This document shows, one piece after another, positions 34,457 to 42,725 of a DNA stretch of 64,000 nucleotides. The notes beneath the pieces were generated by a model. It was not told the DNA's origin. It searched no databases and was given only the letters and a program-made list of their open reading frames with translations. The translations under genes and the position numbers were made by a program. Source of the stretch: JBBPZK01 sp965219175 (lineage in GTDB: Bacteria > Actinomycetota > Rubrobacteria > Rubrobacterales > Rubrobacteraceae). Within the stretch, counting starts at the first letter, position 1, and every line of letters begins with the position of its first letter. The stretch lies in assembly GCA_965219175.1 (NCBI GenBank), contig CBDCNI010000001.1:3224001-3288000 (forward strand). The letters run 5' to 3'.

Positions 34457-35344
34457 TTACCCAGCCTTCTCCGAGCTCGCCAGAGCGCAGGCCTTGCCGA
34501 TGGTGAGCAAGAGGTAGGCGTCGCCGTGGCGGCCCTTCTCCAGGTACTTGGCGGCGATGCCGTGGGCTGGGTCGGTCATCACAGCCCAGACGTCGGTCTC
34601 GGAGTACCCGGCCCCGAACATGGCGAGACATACAGCGAAATCAGCCTCCGAGCGACTCGGATACTCACCACTGTTGCCCCACTCAACCAGACGGCGTGTA
34701 CGGGCGGAGAGCCGCGAGAGGTCAGGCGCCTCATCATCTGGGGTAGGCCGTATGCTCCGGGGCGACGCTCTCTGAAATTCTTCCAACGGCAGGACGAGGT
34801 CCAGCTCACGCAGGTGGTAGCGATCCCCAGTGAGCTTTAGAAGCCTTACATGAGGAGCCGGACGATACTTCCGGTTTCGGGTTCCGGGAGGTCTGAGAAG
34901 CTGTCCGAGGTCCCAACCGGAAGGGTCTGCCCCAATGGCCCGGGAGAGGCGCCGGTTGAGGATCTCCGCATCGCGTGGCGGGAGCGGGCGGCTCAGACGC
35001 CAGAAGAGGTGCCGCCGGCCGGGTGAAGTCTCGACGACGGCTGTAGGCTCCGGGATATAGTCCGGCACGCATGAGCCGTCGGCGTCGGCCCACAACGCAA
35101 GTACTGGGGCAGCGTGTTCCTTGATCCTTCTGCGGGCGGTCAAGAGATGGGCGCAGAAGTACGTCTCCTTTCCCTCTCCTGAGCGCGCCAAGCACCATTC
35201 TTCGGCCTCCCGCGCCCGCTCCGGGTACTCGAAATAAGCCGATCGACAGTCCAGGAGGTCGGCTTCAGAGGCGGGACGAACTGCCGAAAGCAAACCCAGG
35301 TAGCCGCGACTCCCCTCGAAGAGACTCCTCCAGAGCGTCTTCAA
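34457..35344 (-). CDS. RepB-type DNA primase-like protein
   Basis: A 295-residue protein matching the RepB-like primase domain found in plasmid and phage replication proteins. It has the acidic pair LALWADADGSCVPDY near residue 85, the strand VVETSPGRRHLFWRLSRPLP and the basic motif GQLLRPPGTRNRKY near 150. The domain makes primers for replication of single-stranded or plasmid DNA. The start is TTG with GGAGGAGGAG. It is a second primase candidate besides the 1082-residue protein at 42726. Confidence 0.75.
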   Translation of the reverse strand: MKTLWRSLFEGSRGYLGLLSAVRPASEADLLDCRSAYFEYPERAREAEEWCLARSGEGKETYFCAHLLTARRRIKEHAAPVLALWADADGSCVPDYIPEPTAVVETSPGRRHLFWRLSRPLPPRDAEILNRRLSRAIGADPSGWDLGQLLRPPGTRNRKYRPAPHVRLLKLTGDRYHLRELDLVLPLEEFQRASPRSIRPTPDDEAPDLSRLSARTRRLVEWGNSGEYPSRSEADFAVCLAMFGAGYSETDVWAVMTDPAHGIAAKYLEKGRHGDAYLLLTIGKACALASSEKAG

Positions 35345-35395
35345 AGCTCCTCCTCCCAGCTCGTCTTCCTATGCGGACATAGTCCATCGGGATCG

Positions 35396-35809
35396 TCAAT
35401 ATGTCGCGGTCGAGACGTCGTCTCCCCAGCCATCCTCATGCACCTTCCGATAGATCTCATCAATGGAGACGGAGAGCGTCTCGCCCAGATAGTTGACTGC
35501 TACAGCGTAGCCGACCAGGTAGCGCAGCTTCTCGGCGCCTACTTCTTCGAGTATTGCTACCTCACCCTCGGCCAGGTGCTCGGCTAGTTCCGCGTGGAGG
35601 TCGATCTCCTCCTCGTCCTCCATATCTTCGTAGTAACGCCGGTTGGGCCAGCCACCGCCGTCTGCGTCTTCGACCAAGAGCACAAAGCGTTCCGGGGTGC
35701 CATCCCTACGCGCCACGACACCCGGCAGCGTCTCGACCCAGCCCAGAAACGCCGTCTCGTCGCGAACGCGGAAGTAGTTGCTCCTCGCATGACCAACGTA
35801 GTTCGCCAT
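35396..35809 (-). CDS. hypothetical acidic protein
   Basis: A 137-residue acidic protein that begins MANYVGHARSNYFRVRDETA, followed by strands FVLLVEDADGGGWPNR and a helical end. The pattern resembles small plasmid proteins of unknown function that mimic DNA by negative charge, but I cannot assign a family. It has an AAGGAGG site. A small CTCTC/GAGAG hairpin precedes it. Confidence 0.6.
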   Translation of the reverse strand: MANYVGHARSNYFRVRDETAFLGWVETLPGVVARRDGTPERFVLLVEDADGGGWPNRRYYEDMEDEEEIDLHAELAEHLAEGEVAILEEVGAEKLRYLVGYAVAVNYLGETLSVSIDEIYRKVHEDGWGDDVSTATY

Positions 35810-35843
35810 TGCGTTAACCTCCTTCTCTCATCAGAGAGATTGT

Positions 35844-36476
35844 CTAATCCGTTTCGATGACCTCGCCTTGCGAGTCACGTACTACTAAATGGCGATCCAG
35901 ACGTAGGTCGAGCAGTATCAGCTTCAGTTGTCTCGCTGCGTCGGCCTCGGAGACATCGCTGTAACCGACCACGCCTCCCGCCCCGCTTGTCTTCCACGGG
36001 GGCTGGGAGTACGCCTCGTAGCGAAATGCCGGTTCGGAGCAAGACTCAAGTTCCTGGGTGTGGATCACCACGGGACATGTAATCCGCTTTATTCCGGTCT
36101 CAACGCGCTCCTCAGGGTCTCCGAAACTGGCGTCACGCTCTTCACCAGTAGCGGATGTCGTGGTCTCCTCCGGATAACTACCTGTCTCGTAGCCGTCCAG
36201 ATCCGTCATCGGTCGGTCGTCTATAAGAAAGCCTGTCGGCTCCCACCCGGAACATGCGGCGTCCCGTAGTACGCAGCGGCCACCGCGGTGAAGGTCTTTG
36301 GCGTAAGAGCAACTCGCGCACCGCTCGAAGCCGGCCATGCTCTCTAGGTCGGGATCGTTGTACTCAAGGTCGTCGTAGTCGAGGTGGACAAACTCGACGC
36401 CCTCCGGTTCCTCGGTGTGGCTGATCATGCCGCCCTCGCAGATCACGACTACATAGCGTCGCTTCACTTCGTTCAT
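35844..36476 (-). CDS. hypothetical protein with Cys-rich segment
   Basis: A 210-residue acidic protein starting MNEVKRRYVVVICEGG. A cluster ERCASCSYAKDLHRGGRCVL and AACSGWEPTGF at about residues 50-80 gives four Cys and one His that could bind zinc or a Fe-S centre. No family is recognised. The ATG at 36476 follows AAAAGGAG; the frame is open upstream without a site. It lies in the leading-region-like gene group. Confidence 0.6.
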   Translation of the reverse strand: MNEVKRRYVVVICEGGMISHTEEPEGVEFVHLDYDDLEYNDPDLESMAGFERCASCSYAKDLHRGGRCVLRDAACSGWEPTGFLIDDRPMTDLDGYETGSYPEETTTSATGEERDASFGDPEERVETGIKRITCPVVIHTQELESCSEPAFRYEAYSQPPWKTSGAGGVVGYSDVSEADAARQLKLILLDLRLDRHLVVRDSQGEVIETD

Positions 36477-36505
36477 CCTGTTCTCCTTTTGCGCTGTCGG
36501 GTGTT

Positions 36506-36913
36506 TCAGACGGTGGACTGTCGAGTCTGGCTCAATTCTTCCCGGATGCTCACGAGTTCCCCTACGGTTATCCTGTTCCACCGGAGCCGGGCCAGATACC
36601 TGAAATACGTCGCGCCGTAGAGCTCCAGGACCTTGAGTCCGCCCATCCTGCCCCACCGGGGCCAGTCGGCTTTGTGTATCTTCTCCCGGTGCTCCTGGCG
36701 GCTGATCTCCACCGTGGAGTTCTCTATCGCGTCTCGCAGTTCCTCACGGGAGAGGTCAGGGCTCACGCCGCGTTTGTAGCACTCCTCCTCGAAGTCGAAC
36801 CATGCTTGTAGAGCCGCCCCATCCAACTCCTGACAACCCATCATTCGGTCGTGCAATGAGAGTAGGCTCCTCGGGATACGGTGATGGACCTCCATCTCAA
36901 CGTTCTCGAACAC
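36506..36913 (-). CDS. HNH-endonuclease-like protein
   Basis: About 135 residues. It contains EVHHRIPRSLLSLHD, the first half of an HNH motif, and later TVEISRQEHREKIHKADW, which could provide the second. The first His-His and the later His resemble HNH nucleases or related DNA-binding proteins of mobile elements, but the classical Asn-His pair is not clear. GTG at 36913 is five bases after GGAGG; ATG at 36925 is an alternative. Confidence 0.5.
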   Translation of the reverse strand: MFENVEMEVHHRIPRSLLSLHDRMMGCQELDGAALQAWFDFEEECYKRGVSPDLSREELRDAIENSTVEISRQEHREKIHKADWPRWGRMGGLKVLELYGATYFRYLARLRWNRITVGELVSIREELSQTRQSTV

Positions 36914-36937
36914 GGGTTCCTCCATTCCAAACGTGCA

Positions 36938-36973
36938 GAAGGGACGGCGTCTATGGAATAGCGCCGCCCCTTC
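36938..36973. terminator. 12-bp hairpin with one mismatch after ssb
   Basis: GAAGGGACGGCG at 36938-36949 pairs with 36962-36973 except for one base, across a 12-base loop. It lies about 40 bases past the ssb stop in minus-strand order and before the HNH-like gene. It is probably a terminator or RNA-processing hairpin; no T-run is present. Confidence 0.45.
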
Positions 36974-37013
36974 GTGTATTGCGTTGGATCCGGCTCGGCC
37001 GGCAGTGGTCTAT

Positions 37014-37373
37014 CTAAGCCGCAGCTTCCGTTCCAGCTCCACCACCAGTAGCAGCATTTTTACTGCCGAGAAACTGGACGTTGTCCGCAACAATGTCTAC
37101 CTTGCTCCGCTTGGAGCCGTCTTCGGCCTCCCAGGTACGGTACTGGAGGCGGCCCTCTATCAGGACAGGGTCTCCCTTCTTCTTGTAGTTGGCTATTGCT
37201 TCCCCAAGCTCCCGCCAGGCAGAGACATCGAAGAAGTCGACCTCTTCGTTCTTTGACCGGACGCGGTTTACTGCCAGGCCGAAGTCCGTAACCGGTATAC
37301 CTCCCTGGGTGAACCGGAGCTCCGGGTCCCTCGTCAAGTTGCCGGCCAGAACTACCTTGTTGAACGAAACCAT
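37014..37373 (-). CDS. ssb: single-stranded DNA-binding protein
   Basis: A 119-residue SSB OB-fold: MVSFNKVVLAGNLTRDPELR, VTDFGLAVNRVRS, FFDVSAWRELGEAIANYKKK, VLIEGRLQYRTWE and VDIVADNVQFLGS. It lacks the long Gly-rich tail and the acidic DDDIPF tip of chromosomal SSB, ending in Gly/Ala residues, which is common in mobile-element SSBs. It coats the transferred single strand after entry. The ATG at 37373 follows AAGGGA. Confidence 0.93.
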   Translation of the reverse strand: MVSFNKVVLAGNLTRDPELRFTQGGIPVTDFGLAVNRVRSKNEEVDFFDVSAWRELGEAIANYKKKGDPVLIEGRLQYRTWEAEDGSKRSKVDIVADNVQFLGSKNAATGGGAGTEAAA

Positions 37374-37463
37374 ATGGTTCGCTCCCTTCTGGGGACTCAT
37401 CGCCCCTGTCGTGCGCCACCTAGATTCTTAACTCCCGGCAGCTTCGATTACGTCTGGAACCTT

Positions 37464-37495
37464 CGCGGTTCCCTCATCTACTGAGGGGAACCGCG
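37464..37495. terminator. hairpin between element genes
   Basis: CGCGGTTCCCTCA, five bases, then TGAGGGGAACCGCG (37464-37495) form a GC-rich stem with a single one-base bulge. It lies between the gene at 37588 and ssb in minus-strand order. It is a likely terminator or attenuator, although no T-run is seen. Confidence 0.5.
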
Positions 37496-37587
37496 GTGGG
37501 TCCCGCTTAGCAGGGCTCCGATCATCCAAGAGGCCTCGGATTCGAACGTTGGGTTGACCGTAAGCTCCCAGCCCGATTGATCTAGGC

Positions 37588-38001
37588 TTATATGTTTGAC
37601 CGGCTCTCACATGACGTCGCTCTCTTCTTAGAAGGCCTCTTCGCCCGTCGTTCTCGTCCGCTATGAGCGGCGGCGGGGCGATCGGCCTGCTCAACGTCCT
37701 GCATCACGACTTGACTACTGCTTCTCTGGACTTTGAGGAAGTCCTTCCAGGCATCATCGGCTACGAGGAGTCTGGCTTCGGAGGCGCCCTCGATCTCCTC
37801 CGGGCTCATGGACCCGTAGCCGATACCCTCGCGGGTGGCTGGGGCGAAGAACGTTTCGGCATCTATCGGGAAGACGACTCGGACGTGGGTATCGGGCCGG
37901 CCGGCGCCGGAGATCTGAAGCACCCGCTCGATTGAGGAGGCGCTGACCTGCATCCTTCGGGTAGTAGGGCCTTGCTTCTGCTCCACGGTAACGGTAATCA
38001 T
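37588..38001 (-). CDS. hypothetical protein
   Basis: A 137-residue protein starting MITVTVEQKQGPTTRRMQVS. Its first 90 residues look alpha/beta (VLQISGAGRPDTHVRVVFPI). The tail is basic and probably disordered (RERRAKRPSKKRA), as in DNA-binding proteins. No family is recognised. The ATG has AAAGGG. An overlapping 88-codon frame at 37428-37694 has no site and is rejected. Confidence 0.55.
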   Translation of the reverse strand: MITVTVEQKQGPTTRRMQVSASSIERVLQISGAGRPDTHVRVVFPIDAETFFAPATREGIGYGSMSPEEIEGASEARLLVADDAWKDFLKVQRSSSQVVMQDVEQADRPAAAHSGRERRAKRPSKKRATSCESRSNI

Positions 38002-38092
38002 CGTGATGCCCTTTCTCTGTCGGGGACAGGTAATAGAAGAGGGACGCGGAATGCACCCCTCTTCTGATTGATCTTCTGGTGTGCGTCGTGCT

Positions 38093-39835
38093 TTAGGCGA
38101 TGACCTCGGTGACCGCCTCCATCTCTTCGATGGCGGAGGAGTCGGCTACCTGATCTACGGTCAGGAGCGACTGCTCAGACGCATCGGTGTTGCGGAACCT
38201 GCGGGGGGCGAGCCTCGTGAACTCGTCATCGTCGAGGTCTTCGAGCCCTCCCTCCCACTCCTCGGCGTCTCCCTCGGATTCAGCGGCGCCCGTCCGGGTC
38301 CAGGGGTTCGTAATCCCGAACCGCTCGTCGCGGATCAGGCTATTGAGAGAGCGACGGTAGCCGGTCTCGTCGAGTGGCTCAGTGGCGTTGAGGAAGATCT
38401 CACCGGTCTTCTGAGAGCGGACCCTGCGGGCCTTGCCACCCTCAGCGAGTGCGCGTAGCGCGGCGTGGAGAGCTCCCACGGGGTTCGTATCTTCGGCCGC
38501 TAGGTTTGAGTGGCGAGAGAGAAAGCCGGCTTCGGCCTGGACGCCGTCGCGCCTTAGAAGATGAAGGAGCTTGTGCTCTAATTCCGGACAACGCTGGAGG
38601 TACACCGCGCGGGCGGTATCGTAAGCCGCCCAACCACTCTCCTTGCGCTGATCGATGGATCGCCGGAGCTTGGGATCCCGGGAACCCCTGGCGGGAGGAG
38701 CGAGTTGCTCGCACCTCTCAGAGTCGAGAACTTCGGCTGCCTTCACTACCAGCGGCGCTCCCGCACGGGCATTGCGGGAGGCCAGTATCTCGGAACGGAT
38801 CGCCCGGCCCCGATGGATCATACGACTCCGCTCGGCCTTCGAGTCCCAGGGCCTCTCGGCGGCTAGCACCCGGCGGACAATCTTCTGGGAGAAGTAGCGG
38901 CCGATCACATAAGCCACCACAACACGCTGGGCCATCTCAAGGGCATCGTCCGGCCCTACCGCGAGCGCGTACCGGACAGCGGCACGTACCAGGGCAATCT
39001 TCCGGACGCGCCGCCGCATGGCTTCTACGTCGAGTGGCTTCTCGGTCGAGGGCCTGACGAACCGTGCAGCCTTGAAGCGCTCTGCGGCAGCTTCGAGCAG
39101 ATGTTCCTTGGGCTTCGGTGTCTCCTTGACGGTATGGCCGAAGCTTTCCTGCTCGGAATAGTGATCCCCGGCATCCCCACAGTCGAAGAGTACAGAGTAG
39201 GGACGGTAGGAGTAGGTGCGCCCGGGCAGCTCGGGGAGCTTCTCGACTGCTCGGCGGCGATCCCCATTAGTGGAGCCAGCCATCGCCAGCACGATACCGG
39301 CAGCCTCGAAGATCAGGTGCGCGATGCCCTGCTCCGAGAGGCGGTAGGCCTGCACCAGGACTTCACCGTCGATGTCGGCGAGGGTGCGACCGGCTGCCAT
39401 CGCCCAGCCGTTCTCCTTTAGGAGCTTGACCAGCGGCTCCTCACGAAGGGATTGCTCGAGTATCGGGCGATCAGCCTCGGGCTGTACGCTGGATAGGGCG
39501 TGAACCACGGCCTGGCGGGCGGCGAAGTAGGAGGTAGGCTCTTCGTCTTTACCCCGGACGATAAAGCTCAGGGTGCCGTCCACGGCGACAGCGACACCTG
39601 CGGAGCGTCTACAGTTATTGGCTACCGGGATCCAAGCCTGGTCTCCTACGGGGATGTTCAGCGACTCGACCGTTTCGCGACGGATCGCGGGGTCAAGCTT
39701 GGCGATCAACTTCTCGACGCCTTCCAGTACGTCGGTTGCCTCGGTCAAATCGGCAGCAGTGTCTGACCCGTACTCGAGCGGCTCATGCTCCTCGATAAGC
39801 TTCCTTACCTCTTCGGGTGTATACTCGGCATGCAT
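38093..39835 (-). CDS. large hypothetical element protein
   Basis: A 580-residue protein I do not recognise. The N-terminal 270 residues look alpha/beta. A basic helical region follows (VEAMRRRVRKIALVRAAVRY, then KAERSRMIHRGRAIRSEILA), and the C-terminus is acidic (EGGLEDLDDDEFTRL). The ATG at 39835 has an ideal AAAGGAG. The frame is open 106 codons further up, but that part is low-complexity and overlaps a 13-bp hairpin. Its place near ssb and the origin candidate suggests replication or transfer. A relaxase-like role cannot be excluded, but no HUH motif is visible. Confidence 0.65.
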   Translation of the reverse strand: MHAEYTPEEVRKLIEEHEPLEYGSDTAADLTEATDVLEGVEKLIAKLDPAIRRETVESLNIPVGDQAWIPVANNCRRSAGVAVAVDGTLSFIVRGKDEEPTSYFAARQAVVHALSSVQPEADRPILEQSLREEPLVKLLKENGWAMAAGRTLADIDGEVLVQAYRLSEQGIAHLIFEAAGIVLAMAGSTNGDRRRAVEKLPELPGRTYSYRPYSVLFDCGDAGDHYSEQESFGHTVKETPKPKEHLLEAAAERFKAARFVRPSTEKPLDVEAMRRRVRKIALVRAAVRYALAVGPDDALEMAQRVVVAYVIGRYFSQKIVRRVLAAERPWDSKAERSRMIHRGRAIRSEILASRNARAGAPLVVKAAEVLDSERCEQLAPPARGSRDPKLRRSIDQRKESGWAAYDTARAVYLQRCPELEHKLLHLLRRDGVQAEAGFLSRHSNLAAEDTNPVGALHAALRALAEGGKARRVRSQKTGEIFLNATEPLDETGYRRSLNSLIRDERFGITNPWTRTGAAESEGDAEEWEGGLEDLDDDEFTRLAPRRFRNTDASEQSLLTVDQVADSSAIEEMEAVTEVIA

Positions 39836-40340
39836 TGAGTTTCTCCTTTCTTGGGGAACAGAAGAGGACCTGGAGCCACTAACTCCAGGTCCTCTAAACA
39901 TCTCGTCTTCTTCTGACACCTTTTCGGCGGGTGCCTCCTTACTTGTAGGAGGAGGCTCCCGGCGCTCCGGCGCAGGGCCTCCGCATTCCTCTTTCCTCTT
40001 TCCGGCGTTCGTCTGTCTATCCAGGGCTCGTCTCCTTTCGCTAGGGATCCGGACACAGACAGAAGGGATCGGCGACGTCGCCGATTCCCATAGGTAGATA
40101 CGTTGGTACTCTTCGTAACTTTTGCGAAGTTCTGCTCGGGGTTCTCCGGGCATAGAAAAAGCGCCGCATCCAATAAGGAGGCGACGCCCTGGGTTGGGTC
40201 TCTTCGATTTTATCTATTAGCTGCTAGAGGTTTCTCCTACAGAACATTGTCATAGTGCGGCACGCTCTGGCGGGGTTCGGTCTCGGCCTGGTGTTCGAGC
40301 AGTTGGTCGATCTTGCTCGTGGAGGGCATTCTCCGGGTCT
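39836..40340. other. intergenic region with leader hairpin
   Basis: About 500 bases upstream of the 580-residue gene. It holds the perfect hairpin at 39863-39895 and a smaller one, CTTCG/CGAAG, at 40109-40127. Open frames here are extensions of the downstream gene or shadows and lack ribosome sites. The promoter of the 580-residue gene is expected here but is not obvious. Confidence 0.4.
39863..39895. promoter_or_regulatory. 13-bp perfect hairpin in the leader of the 580-residue gene
   Basis: AGAGGACCTGGAG at 39863-39875 pairs exactly with 39883-39895 across a 7-base loop. On the minus strand it lies only a few bases before the AAAGGAG site of the downstream gene. It is therefore likely to act in the 5' leader, as an attenuator, RNA stabiliser or terminator of upstream transcription. 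Confidence 0.6.
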
Positions 40341-40595
40341 TCAGGTTCGTACGTGAATCCTATCGCCTGAGTTCACGGGCCGAACCGCATCCGCCTTCAC
40401 CGTAGCCACGGTAATCGTTTCGCCCGAGAGGGTGAAGAACTCAAGGGAGTAGCCTGTGCCGGCGGCGGAGCTATGTACGTCGACTACTGTCCCGACGTCG
40501 CCAGCCTTCAGGTCTTTCTCGGGAAGGTCTACGGTAAGCACGGCTTGTTCGTACTGGCGTATATCGCTCACTGGTTCTTTTGTCTGCTCGTTCAT
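40341..40595 (-). CDS. DUF4926-like small protein
   Basis: An 84-residue protein starting MNEQTKEPVSDIRQYEQAVL, with the stretch LKAGDVGTVVDVH and the end TITVATVKADAVRPV. This matches what I recall of the DUF4926 pattern, an SH3/KOW-like small beta barrel. It is translated with the DUF6883-like gene by an ATGA overlap, and its ribosome site (AGGAG) lies inside that gene. The pair is frequent in bacteria and has been suspected to be toxin-antitoxin-like, but I know of no established function. Confidence 0.7.
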   Translation of the reverse strand: MNEQTKEPVSDIRQYEQAVLTVDLPEKDLKAGDVGTVVDVHSSAAGTGYSLEFFTLSGETITVATVKADAVRPVNSGDRIHVRT

Positions 40596-40942
40596 CTGCT
40601 GCTCCTTTCTGAAGGGTAAGCCGTGACCAGGTGCGGTCCAGGCTCTCCCGTCCTCCATAACCATACCGTACGGACCAGCGGGTTGCGGCCGTCGGGTGTT
40701 TGTAGTGGTCCCTCGATGGCGTACTCAGTACCGAATGGCGTTTGGCCGACCTCATCGAGCTCTCCGTCCTGGGCGTGCTGGAGTAGCGCGGTGGACATAG
40801 TCTCAACCCGCTCTGTCGAAAAACCGAATCTTAGAAAGAAATCGGCCTTTCCACCGTTGCTGGGGTGATCAGGGTTGAGAAGATATTCGGAGATCTTTTC
40901 GTCATCTATCAGGGCGTTTTCCGCATTGGGGATTCCAGCCAT
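40592..40942 (-). CDS. DUF6883-like protein
   Basis: A 116-residue protein with the DUF6883 pattern: IPNAENALIDDEKISEYLLN, HPSNGGKADFFLRFGF, TPFGTEYAIEGPLQTPDGR and NPLVRTVWLWRTGE. The domain is often followed by DUF4926, as here (four-base overlap), and also occurs in toxin-like contexts. The activity is unknown. The ATG has AAGGAGG. It is the first gene beyond the candidate origin region. Confidence 0.72.
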   Translation of the reverse strand: MAGIPNAENALIDDEKISEYLLNPDHPSNGGKADFFLRFGFSTERVETMSTALLQHAQDGELDEVGQTPFGTEYAIEGPLQTPDGRNPLVRTVWLWRTGEPGPHLVTAYPSERSSR

Positions 40943-41899
40943 CTTTTACCTCCTTATCATTTTGTGTTCCGAGCGCTACGTAAACGGCCAGAGCTTTCAG
41001 CGCCGAGGCGAAGCCAGTAAGTCGGTCGTCGATGGGATCGATGATTTGCCTGATGCCGAGGATTAAACCAAGAACCTGTTTACCAAACTAACCAAATTAG
41101 GAGTGCTGATCTCGAACAGGTTCTGTATGGTGGACTGGTCTCGTACTTATCCGGAGCCGAATCTCTTGCGCTACTCACTCGGGTGAGGCTCCTGTGTTCT
41201 CTAGCGGAATCTGTCTTTGCTGAGGAAGCTGATCCCTGTTCTCCCCGGTTCCTTTGTGGCGAAGGATCCGAAAAACCAGTGTCTCCGAGAAGTTTTTGTG
41301 GCGAAAACCCCGAAAAGAAAACCAGCGACATATCCAATTGAGACCGAGCATACATCCCACGCGTCCCCAGGTAAAGAGGAATAGAAGCAGAAAATGGGCA
41401 AACCCTAACCGTAACTCAACCAGGACTTCAGGGGGAGGTAGATTTGAGATTTCAGGGTACTGAAGGATAGGAGAAATGGGGTTTGTCGGGGGTTTGGAAG
41501 GCTATATACGTCGCCACGGGTACGGGGCCTGTCTGGACACTGTGCCTTTACCTATAGGAAATGTGAGGCCCCTGGGCAGTCGGCAGCCTAACGTTGGCCG
41601 CAAATTCGATGATTCTTCTGTGCTCGGGTATTGTCTGGGTATAGCTCGGGCATTGCTCTCCCCTATAACCCGCACAATACCCGAGCAGCACCGGTACCGC
41701 TAACCCGAGCAGTAGACTCGTGCGCTCGGGTATTGCTCGCCCCTATCTCACCATATCTTCTTTTTCTTTTTAGCCTCCAAGGCCTTCGCGGGGCCAGGCG
41801 TTCCCCCTAATAACTGAGCACCTCCGTTAGCTTACGGGACGGTGCGTTCGTAGGCGGCGTTGGTGTCGTGCTAGAAAAAGCCGGAAGAGAGTGCCGAGG
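40943..41899. other. gene-free region, candidate replication/transfer origin
   Basis: A region of 950 bases without a convincing gene, AT-richer than its surroundings. It holds an inverted repeat AGAACCTGTT/AACAGGTTCT at 41071-41080 and 41115-41124, a direct repeat TTTGTGGCGAA at 41253-41263 and 41295-41305, and a cluster of iteron-like repeats at 41622-41746. Short frames, such as the plus-strand one at 41476-41703, lack motifs. It lies next to the replication-relaxation and primase-like genes, as expected for a plasmid origin or oriT. Confidence 0.55.
41622..41746. repeat. iteron-like repeat cluster (GCTCGGGTATTG)
   Basis: The 12-mer GCTCGGGTATTG occurs at 41622-41633, 41644-41655 (one change) and 41724-41735, inverted at 41675-41686, and partly inverted at 41702-41710. 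The second and fifth copies extend to a 23-bp near-identical block (41644-41666 and 41724-41746, two differences). Five copies in 125 bases in both orientations fit binding sites for a replication initiator or transfer protein. Confidence 0.7.
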
Positions 41900-42664
41900 C
41901 TAGTACAGTCTGGCGGCGCTAGAGTGGAGATAGCCGGCTATGTGCTGCACGTCCCCGGCTGTCACGCGGATGCCGTACTGCTCGCCGGAGCGCTTGGCCG
42001 CGTCAACGAGGTGCAAGTCGTTTTCGTCGAATGCGAAGAGCACTTCGGACGGTTTTTTCAGCCGGATGTCCGCGTAGAATTTGTGGCCTTCGACCTTCTT
42101 GTAGATCGTCTTCGGACCAACCTTGGAGGCGGCGGTCTGACGTTCCAGGATAAAGACGTGATCCCGAAAGAGAACGTGCGCGTCCGGGTTGTGGACGTAG
42201 GACTCGTTCCTATACTCGCCCTTGTAGAACACACGCTTCTCGTGGCGCCACTCCCACTCGGGATAGGGATCGAGCTCCTCGTCCAGATGGTTTTTGGCGG
42301 CAACGTATACCTCGTTGGAGAGAACGTAGTGTTGGGCGGCGTTCTCCGGGAGGAGTTGCTTGGCAGCGTACGGCTCGTCGAGATCTAGGGTCGCTGTTAC
42401 GGTTTCGTGGCCATCTTTGGTGAGGTGCCAGACGCTCTGCTTTCCGCTCATGGCCTCCTTGGTGGGCTGCTCTACGTAGAACACGCGATGGTCTATGTAG
42501 CGTTTCTCCTCAAGGTCGCGAAGCCTGGCTCGCGCCCGGCTCTCGGACCCGAAGAACATGCGGGCTATCTGTTTGCTGGTGAGGTATCGGCAGAAGAAGA
42601 GCGTCTTGAAGATGTCGTGATCGCGGGGTGTGGTGGTGCCCTTCCTACCTGTTAGCAGTACCAT
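41900..42664 (-). CDS. replication-relaxation family protein
   Basis: A 254-residue protein with a start typical of the Replic_Relax family: DHDIFKTLFFCRYLTSKQIA and RARARLRDLEEKRYIDHRVF form a winged helix at about residues 14-60. The C-terminal part is a nuclease-like alpha/beta domain (HVFILERQTAASKVG, KVEGHKFYADIRL). Members are thought to act in plasmid copy control or mobilisation in Gram-positives. It starts with ATG after GGGAGGAG and ends right at the iteron region, so it is the best candidate for the iteron-binding protein. Confidence 0.78.
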   Translation of the reverse strand: MVLLTGRKGTTTPRDHDIFKTLFFCRYLTSKQIARMFFGSESRARARLRDLEEKRYIDHRVFYVEQPTKEAMSGKQSVWHLTKDGHETVTATLDLDEPYAAKQLLPENAAQHYVLSNEVYVAAKNHLDEELDPYPEWEWRHEKRVFYKGEYRNESYVHNPDAHVLFRDHVFILERQTAASKVGPKTIYKKVEGHKFYADIRLKKPSEVLFAFDENDLHLVDAAKRSGEQYGIRVTAGDVQHIAGYLHSSAARLY

Positions 42665-42725
42665 AATCCGTCTCCTCCCAAGTGGTGCGCCGTTGTCCGC
42701 GTAGCACCATCGCGTCTGAGAGCCG

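Noticed and set aside
37428..37694. 88-codon minus-strand frame overlapping the end of the 37588 gene
   Set aside because: There is no ribosome site, the composition is biased to Arg/Pro, and it overlaps both a hairpin and the neighbouring coding frame.
40150..40185. GC-rich stem followed by T-run on the plus strand near 40150-40185
   Set aside because: The stem has mismatches and all genes nearby are on the minus strand, so a plus-strand terminator has no obvious purpose.
41476..41703. 75-codon plus-strand frame in the origin region
   Set aside because: It runs through the iteron repeats, is on the opposite strand to all element genes and has no recognisable feature beyond a too-close AGGAG.
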